From Methanoregula formicica SMSP (GTDB lineage Archaea; Halobacteriota; Methanomicrobia; Methanomicrobiales; Methanospirillaceae): a DNA stretch of 64,000 nucleotides. Under the pieces are notes generated by a model. That model saw only the letters and a program-made list of their open reading frames with translations, searched no databases and was not told the origin of the DNA. A program made the position numbers and the translations under genes. Below are positions 8,075 to 15,348 of this stretch, one piece after another (within the stretch, counting starts at the first letter, position 1; every line of letters begins with the position of its first letter). The stretch is from NCBI RefSeq assembly GCF_000327485.1, contig NC_019943.1, forward strand, positions 124,001 to 188,000, in the 5' to 3' direction.

Positions 8075-9472
8075 ATGCTGACTGCGCAGGAGATCGCGCT
8101 CCGGTTCCTCGACACCAAGCTCCAGGTCCACCCCGAGGTGGTCCGCTATATCCTGGAGAACGATGAGCCGGACCTGATCGAGCGCATCATCGCCGGGGTG
8201 CCGGAGGATACGGTTGTCGTCTCCGCAAAGCACATCCCGGGCATCCGCCCGACCCGGGACGGCACCCGCTTCCTCCTCGATCCTACGGTTGAGGTAGTGA
8301 GCGGCAACCCGGGCACCTCGGGCCCCGTGAACGGGACCGGCGATTACCTGCACTATTTCCGCGACCGCTTCAGCCGGCTTGGCGGGATGATTCGGGGCCG
8401 CGTCGGGGCGATGCCGATCGAGGGGCTCACCAAAAATACCCGGTACCGGCAGGAAGAATGCACGGTCATCGGGATGGTCGTGGACGTGAGCACGACAAAA
8501 AACGGCCACCGTATCGCCGAGATCGAGGACTCTTCGGCAAGCATCTCCGTCCTCTTCCGGAAGGACCGCCCGGTCTTTGCCGATGCAGAGAAGATTGTCC
8601 ATGACGAGGTGATCGGGGTCAAGGGAAAACTCTCGAACGACGGCCGCCTCTTCTTTGCAGAGTTCCTCTACCGCCCGGACATCCGCATTGACAATACGCC
8701 GTTCAAGAGCGACAAGCCGGGAAAGGCTGTTCTCATCTCCGATGTCCACGTGGGCAGCAACACGTTCCTCGAAGAGGCCTGGAACCGGTTCGCGGACTGG
8801 CTCTCGGATTCCGATTACCAGTACCTCCTCATTGCGGGAGACCTCGTAGATGGGATCGGCATCTACCCCGGGCAGGACCAAGAGCTGACGATCAAGAACA
8901 TTTACGAGCAGTACGATGCCTTCGGGGCGATGCTCTCCGATCTCCCCTCGCGGATGAAGATCATCATCTCGCCGGGAAACCACGATGTGGTGCGGGGCGC
9001 CGAGCCCCAGCCGGTCATCCCCGAGGCGTTCACGAAGAAGTTCCCGCAAAACTGCATGCAGGTCGAGAACCCTGCCGTCGTCAATCTTCAGGGAGTCCGG
9101 GTGATGATGTATCACGGCCGGTCCATCGACGACATGATCGGCCTCATCCCCGGCGCATCCTACGAGCATTCCGGGCTGATGATGGAAGAGATGCTCATCC
9201 GCCGTCACCTCGCTCCCGCATACGGGCGCCGGACACCGATTGCCGCCGGCAGGACCGACCGGATGATCATCGACCCAATCCCCGAGATCCTCCACACGGG
9301 CCATGTGCACATCAAGGGCATCACCACCTACCGTGGCGTACTCGGAGTCAATGCCGGCACCTGGCAGTCCCAGACCGCATTCCAGAAGCAGATGAACGTG
9401 AACCCGACACCGGCGCTCGCGGTCGTTGTGGACTTACAGACGCTGATGCCGGAGACGTTCAGCTTTGCATGA
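8075..9472 (+). CDS. polB: DNA polymerase D small subunit DP1
   Basis: This is the 465-residue proofreading and accessory subunit of the replicative polymerase D found in Euryarchaeota. After an N-terminal helical region (about 1-60) and an OB-fold (about 125-210) comes the calcineurin-like phosphoesterase domain. Its metal-binding motifs are intact: LISDVHVGSN, AGDLVDGIG, SPGNHDVV, MYHGRS and TGHVHIKG, so 3'-5' exonuclease activity should be kept. The large subunit DP2 is not in this window. The gene stands alone, and its 3' end converges with the hydrogenase operon with only 19 bases between them. Confidence 0.95.
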   Translation: MLTAQEIALRFLDTKLQVHPEVVRYILENDEPDLIERIIAGVPEDTVVVSAKHIPGIRPTRDGTRFLLDPTVEVVSGNPGTSGPVNGTGDYLHYFRDRFSRLGGMIRGRVGAMPIEGLTKNTRYRQEECTVIGMVVDVSTTKNGHRIAEIEDSSASISVLFRKDRPVFADAEKIVHDEVIGVKGKLSNDGRLFFAEFLYRPDIRIDNTPFKSDKPGKAVLISDVHVGSNTFLEEAWNRFADWLSDSDYQYLLIAGDLVDGIGIYPGQDQELTIKNIYEQYDAFGAMLSDLPSRMKIIISPGNHDVVRGAEPQPVIPEAFTKKFPQNCMQVENPAVVNLQGVRVMMYHGRSIDDMIGLIPGASYEHSGLMMEEMLIRRHLAPAYGRRTPIAAGRTDRMIIDPIPEILHTGHVHIKGITTYRGVLGVNAGTWQSQTAFQKQMNVNPTPALAVVVDLQTLMPETFSFA

Positions 9473-9491
9473 TGCGAAATTCCTTATACAG

Positions 9492-9986
9492 CTAACGGTC
9501 CCGGAGGGCTTCTGATAACTGTCGTAGGTTCTCCTTCAGATATGCCCGGTCTTTCCCGGTCAGAGAATCCCCTGCCCCGCTACTGCCGGGCTGGATCCCC
9601 AGCAGGGTAACGGGTATCCCGATATCCCGTTCGATATACTCCATGACCACCGGCAGCGGTAGGGCATGTGTCGAAAAGAGACCCGCCCTGACCCGTCCCG
9701 GTTCGATCCGGGCAATCGTCCCGGGCCGCTCTCCCATCTCTGCCGCATCCAGAAGGAGGATATGGTCCGGCCGGTACCTCCGGAGCGGGCCGGTGATGTT
9801 CTCCGGCACAGTACCGGCAAGGAAAACCTGTACGCCGGGGATGCTCTGGCGGTCGATCTCCCGTGCTGCGGTCATTCCCAGCCGGTCCGAATGACTGAGT
9901 TCATCGCCGATTCCGACTACGGCAATCAGGCGTGTGCCCCCCAGTCTTCGCCGCAGGTCGGGAAATGCCGGATCCCTGGTGGTCAT
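9492..9986 (-). CDS. [NiFe] hydrogenase maturation protease (HycI type)
   Basis: The 164-residue protein resembles HycI/HyaD proteases, which clip the C-terminal extension of a hydrogenase large subunit once nickel is inserted. It has the VVGIGDELSHSDRLG start, where aspartate/glutamate residues bind nickel, LLDAAEMGERPG with a second acidic ligand, and STHALPL with the conserved histidine. Its ATG at 9986 shares one base with the TAA of the ferredoxin-like subunit (TAATG). It is the last gene of the 12-gene operon. The large subunit in that operon has a cleavable tail and the Ech one does not, so this protease should serve the former. Confidence 0.88.
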   Translation of the reverse strand: MTTRDPAFPDLRRRLGGTRLIAVVGIGDELSHSDRLGMTAAREIDRQSIPGVQVFLAGTVPENITGPLRRYRPDHILLLDAAEMGERPGTIARIEPGRVRAGLFSTHALPLPVVMEYIERDIGIPVTLLGIQPGSSGAGDSLTGKDRAYLKENLRQLSEALRDR

Positions 9987-10345
9987 TACGTTATCACGGC
10001 TTCCTTGTCCGTACCGCAACCCGAGAGCGTGTCCTTAAGGTGGATCGCCCCGGTGGGGCAGTGCCGCTCGCAGAGCCCGCAGCGGATGCACTTATAGAGT
10101 TTCACCTGCGGCCGCTTCTTCCGTGCAAGGCTCTTTCCCTTGAACTCGACCTCACGCGGGCCGTCGATCATCGTGATTACCTGCGGCGGGCAGACCAGCG
10201 AGCACTTCGAGCAGCCGATGCACTTGTCATCGTCGATCGCCACTTCCCCGCGGAACGTGCAGGGGATCGGGGCCTTCTCGTACGGGTAGAGGATGGTGAA
10301 GGGTTTTGTAACCAGGTTGTGCAGCATCTCCCGGATGACACTCAT
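9986..10345 (-). CDS. Hydrogenase ferredoxin-like subunit (MbhN/NuoI-like)
   Basis: The 119-residue protein carries two 4Fe-4S motifs, CIGCSKCSLVCP and CIRCGLCERHCP, as in the MbhN/EchF/NuoI subunits. It should pass electrons from ferredoxin to the NuoB-like subunit. The ATG at 10345 overlaps the stop of the NuoH-like gene (ATGA). The same strand stays open far upstream, but that part is a shadow of the neighbour. The protein ends in TDKEAVIT, 1 base overlapped by the protease gene. Confidence 0.92.
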   Translation of the reverse strand: MSVIREMLHNLVTKPFTILYPYEKAPIPCTFRGEVAIDDDKCIGCSKCSLVCPPQVITMIDGPREVEFKGKSLARKKRPQVKLYKCIRCGLCERHCPTGAIHLKDTLSGCGTDKEAVIT

Positions 10346-11316
10346 GGCTGCACCCACCATGCATTCATGACAAGGACGAGGGCGACCTGGAAAACGGCCG
10401 CCCCGGCAATGTATTTCCAGCCGATATCGTTGAGCTGGTCGAGACGGATACGGCCGGTGGCGACCCGGAGGGTGGAGAGGATGAACAGGACCGCGAGGGT
10501 CTTTACGAGGAACAGGCCAAAGCCTGCAAGGGCGGCAAGCCACGCAGGTGTGATTACCCACGGGACCTCAGGGCCGCCGAGGAACAGGGCGGTAATGAGG
10601 GCGCTGCCGGTGACCAGCGAGACATCGAATGCCAGCTTCATGAGGGCCAGCCGGTGCCCGGTCATCTCGGTCCACGGGCCGGCAACGATCTCGGTCTCTG
10701 CCTCGGGGATATCGAACGGCGTCCGCTCCAGCTTTGCCTGCAGGGCGATGAGCGCAATAACAAAACCGATTGGCTGGAGAACTGCACACCAGGGATGTGC
10801 CTGCTGCCATGCCACGATTTCAGATACCGACCAGGTGCCTGCCATCAGCGCCGGCGCAAGCATGACCAGGAAGAACGGCACCTCGTAAATGAAAAGCTGG
10901 GTGACGCTGCGGATTGCGCCAACACAGGCAAAGACATTCCGGCTCAGCCAGCCCACAACGAAGAGTGTCAGGGTCGGCAACGTCATGAGATAGAGGACGA
11001 GGATGAGATCTCCCTGGAAGGCGAGCGGGCTTGCCCCGATAATTGGAATATAGAGGAATGCAGTCATGACTGCGGCAAGGGCGATGAGCGGGGCTGCGCT
11101 GAAAGCCCCGCGGTCAACACCCTTTACATCGATCACCTCCTTGCCCAGCGTCTTGATGAAGTCGGCAAGCGGCTGGAGGAGCGGCGGGCCGACCCGGTGC
11201 TGCATCCGGGCCGCGAGCTTGCGGTCGATATACTGAAAGAAGAGGGAATAGGCCAAAAGGAAGAGAAACCCGGGGAAGATGAGGATATACACTGTCAGAA
11301 GGAGGGGATCTATCAT
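10342..11316 (-). CDS. Hydrogenase membrane subunit (MbhM/EchB/NuoH-like)
   Basis: This 324-residue protein has about eight membrane helices and is the NuoH homolog that couples the catalytic arm to the ion-pumping arm. Conserved cues are the first cytoplasmic loop DRKLAARMQHRVGPP, the QPLADFIKTLGKE helix and the acidic ERTPFDIPEAETE loop, which in complex I lies at the quinone/E-channel. The start at 11316 overlaps the large-subunit stop by 4 bases (ATGA). It shows 'RVGPP' and 'QP' motifs shared with EchB at 21978-22859 but is clearly divergent from it. Confidence 0.93.
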   Translation of the reverse strand: MIDPLLLTVYILIFPGFLFLLAYSLFFQYIDRKLAARMQHRVGPPLLQPLADFIKTLGKEVIDVKGVDRGAFSAAPLIALAAVMTAFLYIPIIGASPLAFQGDLILVLYLMTLPTLTLFVVGWLSRNVFACVGAIRSVTQLFIYEVPFFLVMLAPALMAGTWSVSEIVAWQQAHPWCAVLQPIGFVIALIALQAKLERTPFDIPEAETEIVAGPWTEMTGHRLALMKLAFDVSLVTGSALITALFLGGPEVPWVITPAWLAALAGFGLFLVKTLAVLFILSTLRVATGRIRLDQLNDIGWKYIAGAAVFQVALVLVMNAWWVQP

Positions 11317-12497
11317 GGCTGCACTCCCATCCCGTATCGTGCCCTGCACTTCCTCACCAGCTCTTCCCACGAGATGCTGCCCTGCGCTTGGGTGCCGGTA
11401 TCGATCACGGTCATCCGCGAGGTGCACGAGAGGCAGGGGTCAATGGCCGCTACGATCACGGGGATGTCCGCGAGGTTCTGGTTGACGAGCGCCTTTGCCA
11501 CCGAGGTCCAGTTTGCCAGCGTCGGTGTCCGTATATCAAGACGCTCGGCCTTGTCCGTGCCGTTCGTCCGGATGAAGTGCGCCAGCTCGCCACGGGGGGC
11601 CTCGTACCGCGAGAGGATCTCTCCCTTTGGCGCCATCTTGGGCGTACTGGCAACGCGGACCGGCCCCTCCGGGAGGTTCTCGATGCAGTGACGCACGATC
11701 TTCAGGCTCTCGGAAAGCTCGCCAATCCGCACCTTCGTCCTGCCGTACACGTCGCCGCTCGAGTCCGTGACTACGTTCCAGGGAACCTCGTCATAGACAA
11801 GGTACGAATCGTCCCGGCGGACATCATAGTCCACCCCGCTTGCCCGTGCGGTAGGGCCGACCGTCCCATACTTCAGGATCTCCTCTTTCGAGAGTTTCCC
11901 GACACCCCGGAACCGGATCAGCATCGTCTCCTGGTGGCTGACCATGTCAACGTATTGCGCGATGCGGTCTTCCAGGAGGGGGAGCCGTTGTTGTGCCGCC
12001 GCCACCTGCTTCTCCGACAGGTCGAGCCGCACCCCGCCGATCTCGTTCATGTTGTAGTGGACGCGGTTGCCGGACATCTCTTCGAGCGTGTCCAGCACGG
12101 CCTCCCGGTCGCGCCAGGTCCACATCAGGAGGGTGTTGAACCCGATCTCGTGGGCGGCAACGCCAAGCCAGAGGAGGTGGGAATGCATCCGTTCGAGTTC
12201 AGCCATGATGGTGCGGATGTATTGTGCCCGTGCCGGGACCTCAAGGCCCATGATCTCCTCAATACCCTTGGCAAAGACCGTGGCATGGGAGTGGGAGCAG
12301 ATGCCGCAGACACGCTCCAGGAGCGGGAGGACCCGGATGAAGTTGCGTTCCTCGGCCGCTTTCTCGATGCCCCGGTGATTGTAGGAGAGGTCGAGATCGA
12401 GCCGGACAATCTTCTCCCCCTCTACATAGATCCGGAAGTTGACCGGTTCCTTGAGCGCCGGGTGCTGGGGCCCGATCGGGACCATCACTTCCACCAT
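11313..12497 (-). CDS. [NiFe] hydrogenase large (catalytic) subunit, MbhL/NuoD-like, with C-terminal extension
   Basis: The 394-residue protein holds the NiFe site. Both cysteine pairs are present: RVCGICSHSH near residue 72 and DPCLSCTSR near residue 355. It is therefore a hydrogenase and not a quinone-type NuoD. After DPCLSCTSR there are 33 more residues beginning MTVIDTG, matching the position and sequence of the HycE tail that HycI removes after arginine. The EchE copy at 20094-21173 ends exactly at DPCISCTER and has no tail. The ATG at 12497 lies just after the NuoC-like stop. Ferredoxin-linked H2 metabolism is expected at the cytoplasmic membrane face. Confidence 0.95.
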   Translation of the reverse strand: MVEVMVPIGPQHPALKEPVNFRIYVEGEKIVRLDLDLSYNHRGIEKAAEERNFIRVLPLLERVCGICSHSHATVFAKGIEEIMGLEVPARAQYIRTIMAELERMHSHLLWLGVAAHEIGFNTLLMWTWRDREAVLDTLEEMSGNRVHYNMNEIGGVRLDLSEKQVAAAQQRLPLLEDRIAQYVDMVSHQETMLIRFRGVGKLSKEEILKYGTVGPTARASGVDYDVRRDDSYLVYDEVPWNVVTDSSGDVYGRTKVRIGELSESLKIVRHCIENLPEGPVRVASTPKMAPKGEILSRYEAPRGELAHFIRTNGTDKAERLDIRTPTLANWTSVAKALVNQNLADIPVIVAAIDPCLSCTSRMTVIDTGTQAQGSISWEELVRKCRARYGMGVQP

Positions 12498-12498
12498 A

Positions 12499-12978
12499 TC
12501 AGGCCCCCTCCGGTGCAGCGCCGCCATAGGAGTTCGCCTTGTTCGGTTTCCAGTCCTTCCGGAGGGGGTATTCGCCGTCAGGCCAGTCCTCGTTCAGCAT
12601 GAGCCTAGTCAGGCCCGGGTGACCTGAAAAGACGATCCCGAACAGGTCATGGATCTGCCGCTCGTAGATTGCGGCCGGGGGGAGGATATCCGAGACGGAG
12701 AATACCTGCGGGGACTCACGGGGGACAGAAACGGCCAGTGAGATGATGGTACGGTGAGGGCCGGTGAGATGGTAGGTCAGCCCGAAACTCCCCGTATCGT
12801 CCGTGCAGCTGATGAGGATGAGATGATCGCAGTCCAGGAACTGCTGAGCTGCCTTGATGGCACTGAGGATCTTCTGCGGGTCGGTATTCACCCGGATGCG
12901 GTTTTTTCGCACCTGCTCAGCGGATCCATACTCCTTCAGTGCTCCCGATACCTGCTCCATTGTCAGTTGTGTCGTCAT
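12499..12978 (-). CDS. Hydrogenase subunit MbhK/EchD/NuoC-like
   Basis: The 159-residue protein belongs to the NuoC (30 kDa) family: it has the signature YERQIHDLFGIVFSGHPGLT and ends with the typical LNEDWPDGEYPLRKDW segment. It is a structural subunit that clamps the large subunit. It starts at the ATG at 12978, which overlaps the stop of the NuoB-like gene by 4 bases. A longer open frame upstream on the same strand lacks any NuoC features and lies inside the NuoB-like gene. Confidence 0.92.
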   Translation of the reverse strand: MTTQLTMEQVSGALKEYGSAEQVRKNRIRVNTDPQKILSAIKAAQQFLDCDHLILISCTDDTGSFGLTYHLTGPHRTIISLAVSVPRESPQVFSVSDILPPAAIYERQIHDLFGIVFSGHPGLTRLMLNEDWPDGEYPLRKDWKPNKANSYGGAAPEGA

Positions 12979-13517
12979 ACCTTCACATCCTTCGTGCCCG
13001 TGCCGGGTGTGATCTCCTTCCTGTCCGTGTCCCCTGCCTTCTTCCGCCATTCCTTTCCTCCCCGGGCAAGATCCTCCTTCATCAGGTTGAGGCAGGCGAC
13101 AACGGCGTTGATGATCTCGTCCGGGCGCGGGGGGCAGCCGGCCACGTACATGTCGACAGGGATGACCGTTCCGACATCCCCCACGACATGGTACAGCCCC
13201 TGGAACACGCCCCCGCCGGCCCCGCATGCCCCGCAGGCGATCACGTACTTGGGCTCGGGCATCTGTTCCCAAATCCTGCGAAGCCTCGAAGCCTGTTTCC
13301 GGGTAACCGCGCCGGTCACGATCAGGATGTCTGCATGACGGGGCGACCCTTTGGCCAGGATCCCGAACCGCTCCACATCGAACCGTGGCATAAGGCAGGC
13401 AATGATCTCGATGTCACACGCATTGCACGCACCGCTGTTGAAGACCGTGACCCAGGGGGATTTCACCCGTGCCCAGTTGGCAATGCGCTGGCTCAAGGAC
13501 TGCCGCTCACCTGTCAT
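12975..13517 (-). CDS. Hydrogenase small subunit MbhJ/EchC/NuoB-like
   Basis: This 180-residue protein has the N2-type 4Fe-4S ligands: GACNACDIE near residue 30, CGACGAGGG in the middle, and VAGCPPRPDEI toward the end. It passes electrons from the ferredoxin-like subunit to the NiFe site. Compared with EchC (148 residues) it has an extra charged, lysine-rich tail of about 30 residues. It starts at ATG 13517, 28 bases after the NuoA-like gene, which is the largest gap inside the operon. Confidence 0.93.
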   Translation of the reverse strand: MTGERQSLSQRIANWARVKSPWVTVFNSGACNACDIEIIACLMPRFDVERFGILAKGSPRHADILIVTGAVTRKQASRLRRIWEQMPEPKYVIACGACGAGGGVFQGLYHVVGDVGTVIPVDMYVAGCPPRPDEIINAVVACLNLMKEDLARGGKEWRKKAGDTDRKEITPGTGTKDVKV

Positions 13518-13545
13518 GACACCACTTCACCTCCTTGCCGGGGGG

Positions 13546-13875
13546 TCACTGCTCCCACCTCAGGATAGTGATGGCTACGGCAATGATGCCGAGATACCCC
13601 AGCGTGCCTGCCAGCGGAGCGTCGGCGGGAGCGACTGCGATGATGAGTGCGGCCACGTGGACTACCACAAAGAAGAGGGCCACGTAGAAGAACTGGTATC
13701 CCGGGAGGCAGGCACTCCCCTCCATCGCCTCTCCCCCGACATAGGGCATGGTCTTGTTCACCGAAGGTGTGAACTCCGGTGCAACCTTCCGGGACCAGGC
13801 ATAGACCAGGTAACAGACCACAAGCGCGTACACTGCGATGAGGGGCGCGGAAGTGAGGAGGAACGGCAGGTCCAT
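13546..13875 (-). CDS. NuoA-like membrane subunit of the hydrogenase
   Basis: The 109-residue protein has three predicted membrane helices. It shows the NuoA pattern: a loop with MPYVGGEAMEG where complex I has PYECG, and QFFYVALFFVVVHVAALII where NuoA has the FYLVAxLFxxFDVE helix. The conserved acidic residue of that helix is replaced by histidine (VVVHV). NuoA is a core subunit of complex I and its presence is a mark of a complex I-like architecture. It begins directly after the NuoN-like stop (TGA then ATG) with no gap. Confidence 0.75.
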   Translation of the reverse strand: MDLPFLLTSAPLIAVYALVVCYLVYAWSRKVAPEFTPSVNKTMPYVGGEAMEGSACLPGYQFFYVALFFVVVHVAALIIAVAPADAPLAGTLGYLGIIAVAITILRWEQ

Positions 13876-15348
13876 TCAGACCAGCCCCCAAGGGGTGAGC
13901 TGTCCGGCAGCGTGCGTGATCCAGTCGAACGACTCAGGGAAGAGGCCCAGATAGACCGTGACAATGGCAAGGACCACAACGGCAAAGAGCACGCTGCGGG
14001 AAAGGACGGCCTTCTTCCTCACCGGTCCCGCCACCGGGGCAACAGCAGGGGCGGAGAACATCAGAATCGAGAGGACGGGGATGTAATACCCAAGAGAGAC
14101 CACGCTGTTGACCGCAAGGATCAGGGCAAGGACAACCCCGCTCATCAGGGATGTTGCCATACCTGCCTGCTCGAGGAGGAGCTTCCCCAAAAAGCCGCAG
14201 GTGAACGGGACGCCGATCAGGCCGAGGACGAAGATGACAAAGGCGATCCCGAGAAGGGGGTGCCGGGCCCCAATACCCCTCATCCCCTCCACCTCAGTTG
14301 TGCCGGCTTCCCACGAAAAGGCATCCGCGGCCATGAACGCGCCGCCTTTCATGATGCTGTAGGCGATTGTGTAATACAGCCCTGCCGTGAACGCAAAGGG
14401 AAAGTCGTACACAAGGCCCATGCCGAAGCCGAGAAGGATGTATCCCATCTGCGCCACGCTCGAATACGCGAGGATATACCGGAGATCCTTCTGGTTAAGG
14501 GCAAGGAGGTTGCCGGCCGTCATGGTGACGAGGGCAAAGAACGTGACAATGAGCCCGAGAACGAAAATGGTCCCGTTGCCGGAAGGTAGCGCTGTCAGGG
14601 AGAGGAAGAGGGCGACGAGCACCCCGGTCTTTGTGGCCCCGACCATGATTGCCGTAACGCCGGGCGGCGCGAGCGCATAGGCATCCGGCAGCCACGAATG
14701 CAGCGGGACGATGGCGAGCTTGACGCCATACCCGAGAAGGATGAGGACTGCCGCAAGCAGGATTACGACCGGGCTTGTCCCCGACAGGGCTCCGGGAAGA
14801 CTGGAGAGGTCCGTTGTCTTTCCGGCAAGGAACAGGACCGAGACCCCGAAAAGGGCGGTCAGGGTCCCGGAAACCCCCTGGACGAGGTATTTCATTGCGG
14901 CAGGGACCGCGTTCTTGTCCTCCCGGTACCGGTAAGCAACGAGGGCGTAGATCGGGAGAGCAGAGAGCTCGACCATGACAAAGATAGTGAAGAGGTCGGT
15001 CGCAAAACCGACCGCTGTGGCACCGGCAAGGGCAAAGAGGCAGAGCGGGTAATAGAACCGCACCGGCCCGTCCGGGTCGAGGTTCCCCTGCGAAGCGAAC
15101 GCAGCAAGCCCCCCGAGACCGGTCACAAGGAGCCCGCAGGTCAGGCCGAGATACGGTGTACCCGGGGATGGCGGACTTTCGAGAATGGTGAGGAGAAGAT
15201 ACAGGAACGCTGCAGCGAGCCAGAGGGCCGTGAGCGTGCCGCTCCACCGCCGGTAGCCGGGAGGGATCCGGCTGATCACAACGTAGAGAACGATGCCTCC
15301 GAGAGCGATATAGAGCGGCACAAGCGTGCCGGGATCTAAAGCGATCAT
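13876..15348 (-). CDS. NuoN/MrpD-like antiporter-type subunit
   Basis: The 490-residue protein has about 14 membrane helices and belongs to the proton-conducting antiporter-like family. The helix 5 glutamate is in FVMVELSALPIYALV, and the helix 7 lysine is kept in GYGVKLAIVPLHSWLPDAY. It also contains LNQKDLRYILAYSSVAQMGYI, the amphipathic signature of NuoN/NuoM proteins. The start at ATG 15348 overlaps the stop of the fused antiporter gene (ATGA). Together with the two modules of that gene it gives three antiporter units, as in complex I. Confidence 0.9.
   Translation of the reverse strand: MIALDPGTLVPLYIALGGIVLYVVISRIPPGYRRWSGTLTALWLAAAFLYLLLTILESPPSPGTPYLGLTCGLLVTGLGGLAAFASQGNLDPDGPVRFYYPLCLFALAGATAVGFATDLFTIFVMVELSALPIYALVAYRYREDKNAVPAAMKYLVQGVSGTLTALFGVSVLFLAGKTTDLSSLPGALSGTSPVVILLAAVLILLGYGVKLAIVPLHSWLPDAYALAPPGVTAIMVGATKTGVLVALFLSLTALPSGNGTIFVLGLIVTFFALVTMTAGNLLALNQKDLRYILAYSSVAQMGYILLGFGMGLVYDFPFAFTAGLYYTIAYSIMKGGAFMAADAFSWEAGTTEVEGMRGIGARHPLLGIAFVIFVLGLIGVPFTCGFLGKLLLEQAGMATSLMSGVVLALILAVNSVVSLGYYIPVLSILMFSAPAVAPVAGPVRKKAVLSRSVLFAVVVLAIVTVYLGLFPESFDWITHAAGQLTPWGLV

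Noticed and set aside
8045-9310. A 421-codon open frame antisense to the polymerase D small subunit
   Set aside because: Its sequence is rich in D, H, R and G as expected for the complement of GC-rich coding DNA, and the opposite strand is an unmistakable DP1.
11313-12497. Reading the operon at 9.5-19.4 kb as an F420H2 dehydrogenase (Fpo) in view of its complex I-like gene set
   Set aside because: The NuoD homolog keeps both CxxC pairs of the NiFe site and a cleavable tail, and a maturation protease is encoded; no FpoF/FpoO is seen.
13351-14589. A 412-codon open frame antisense to the hydrogenase genes
   Set aside because: It crosses the boundaries of three well-defined hydrogenase genes and has no domain; high GC third positions create such long shadows throughout 10.6-18.5 kb.
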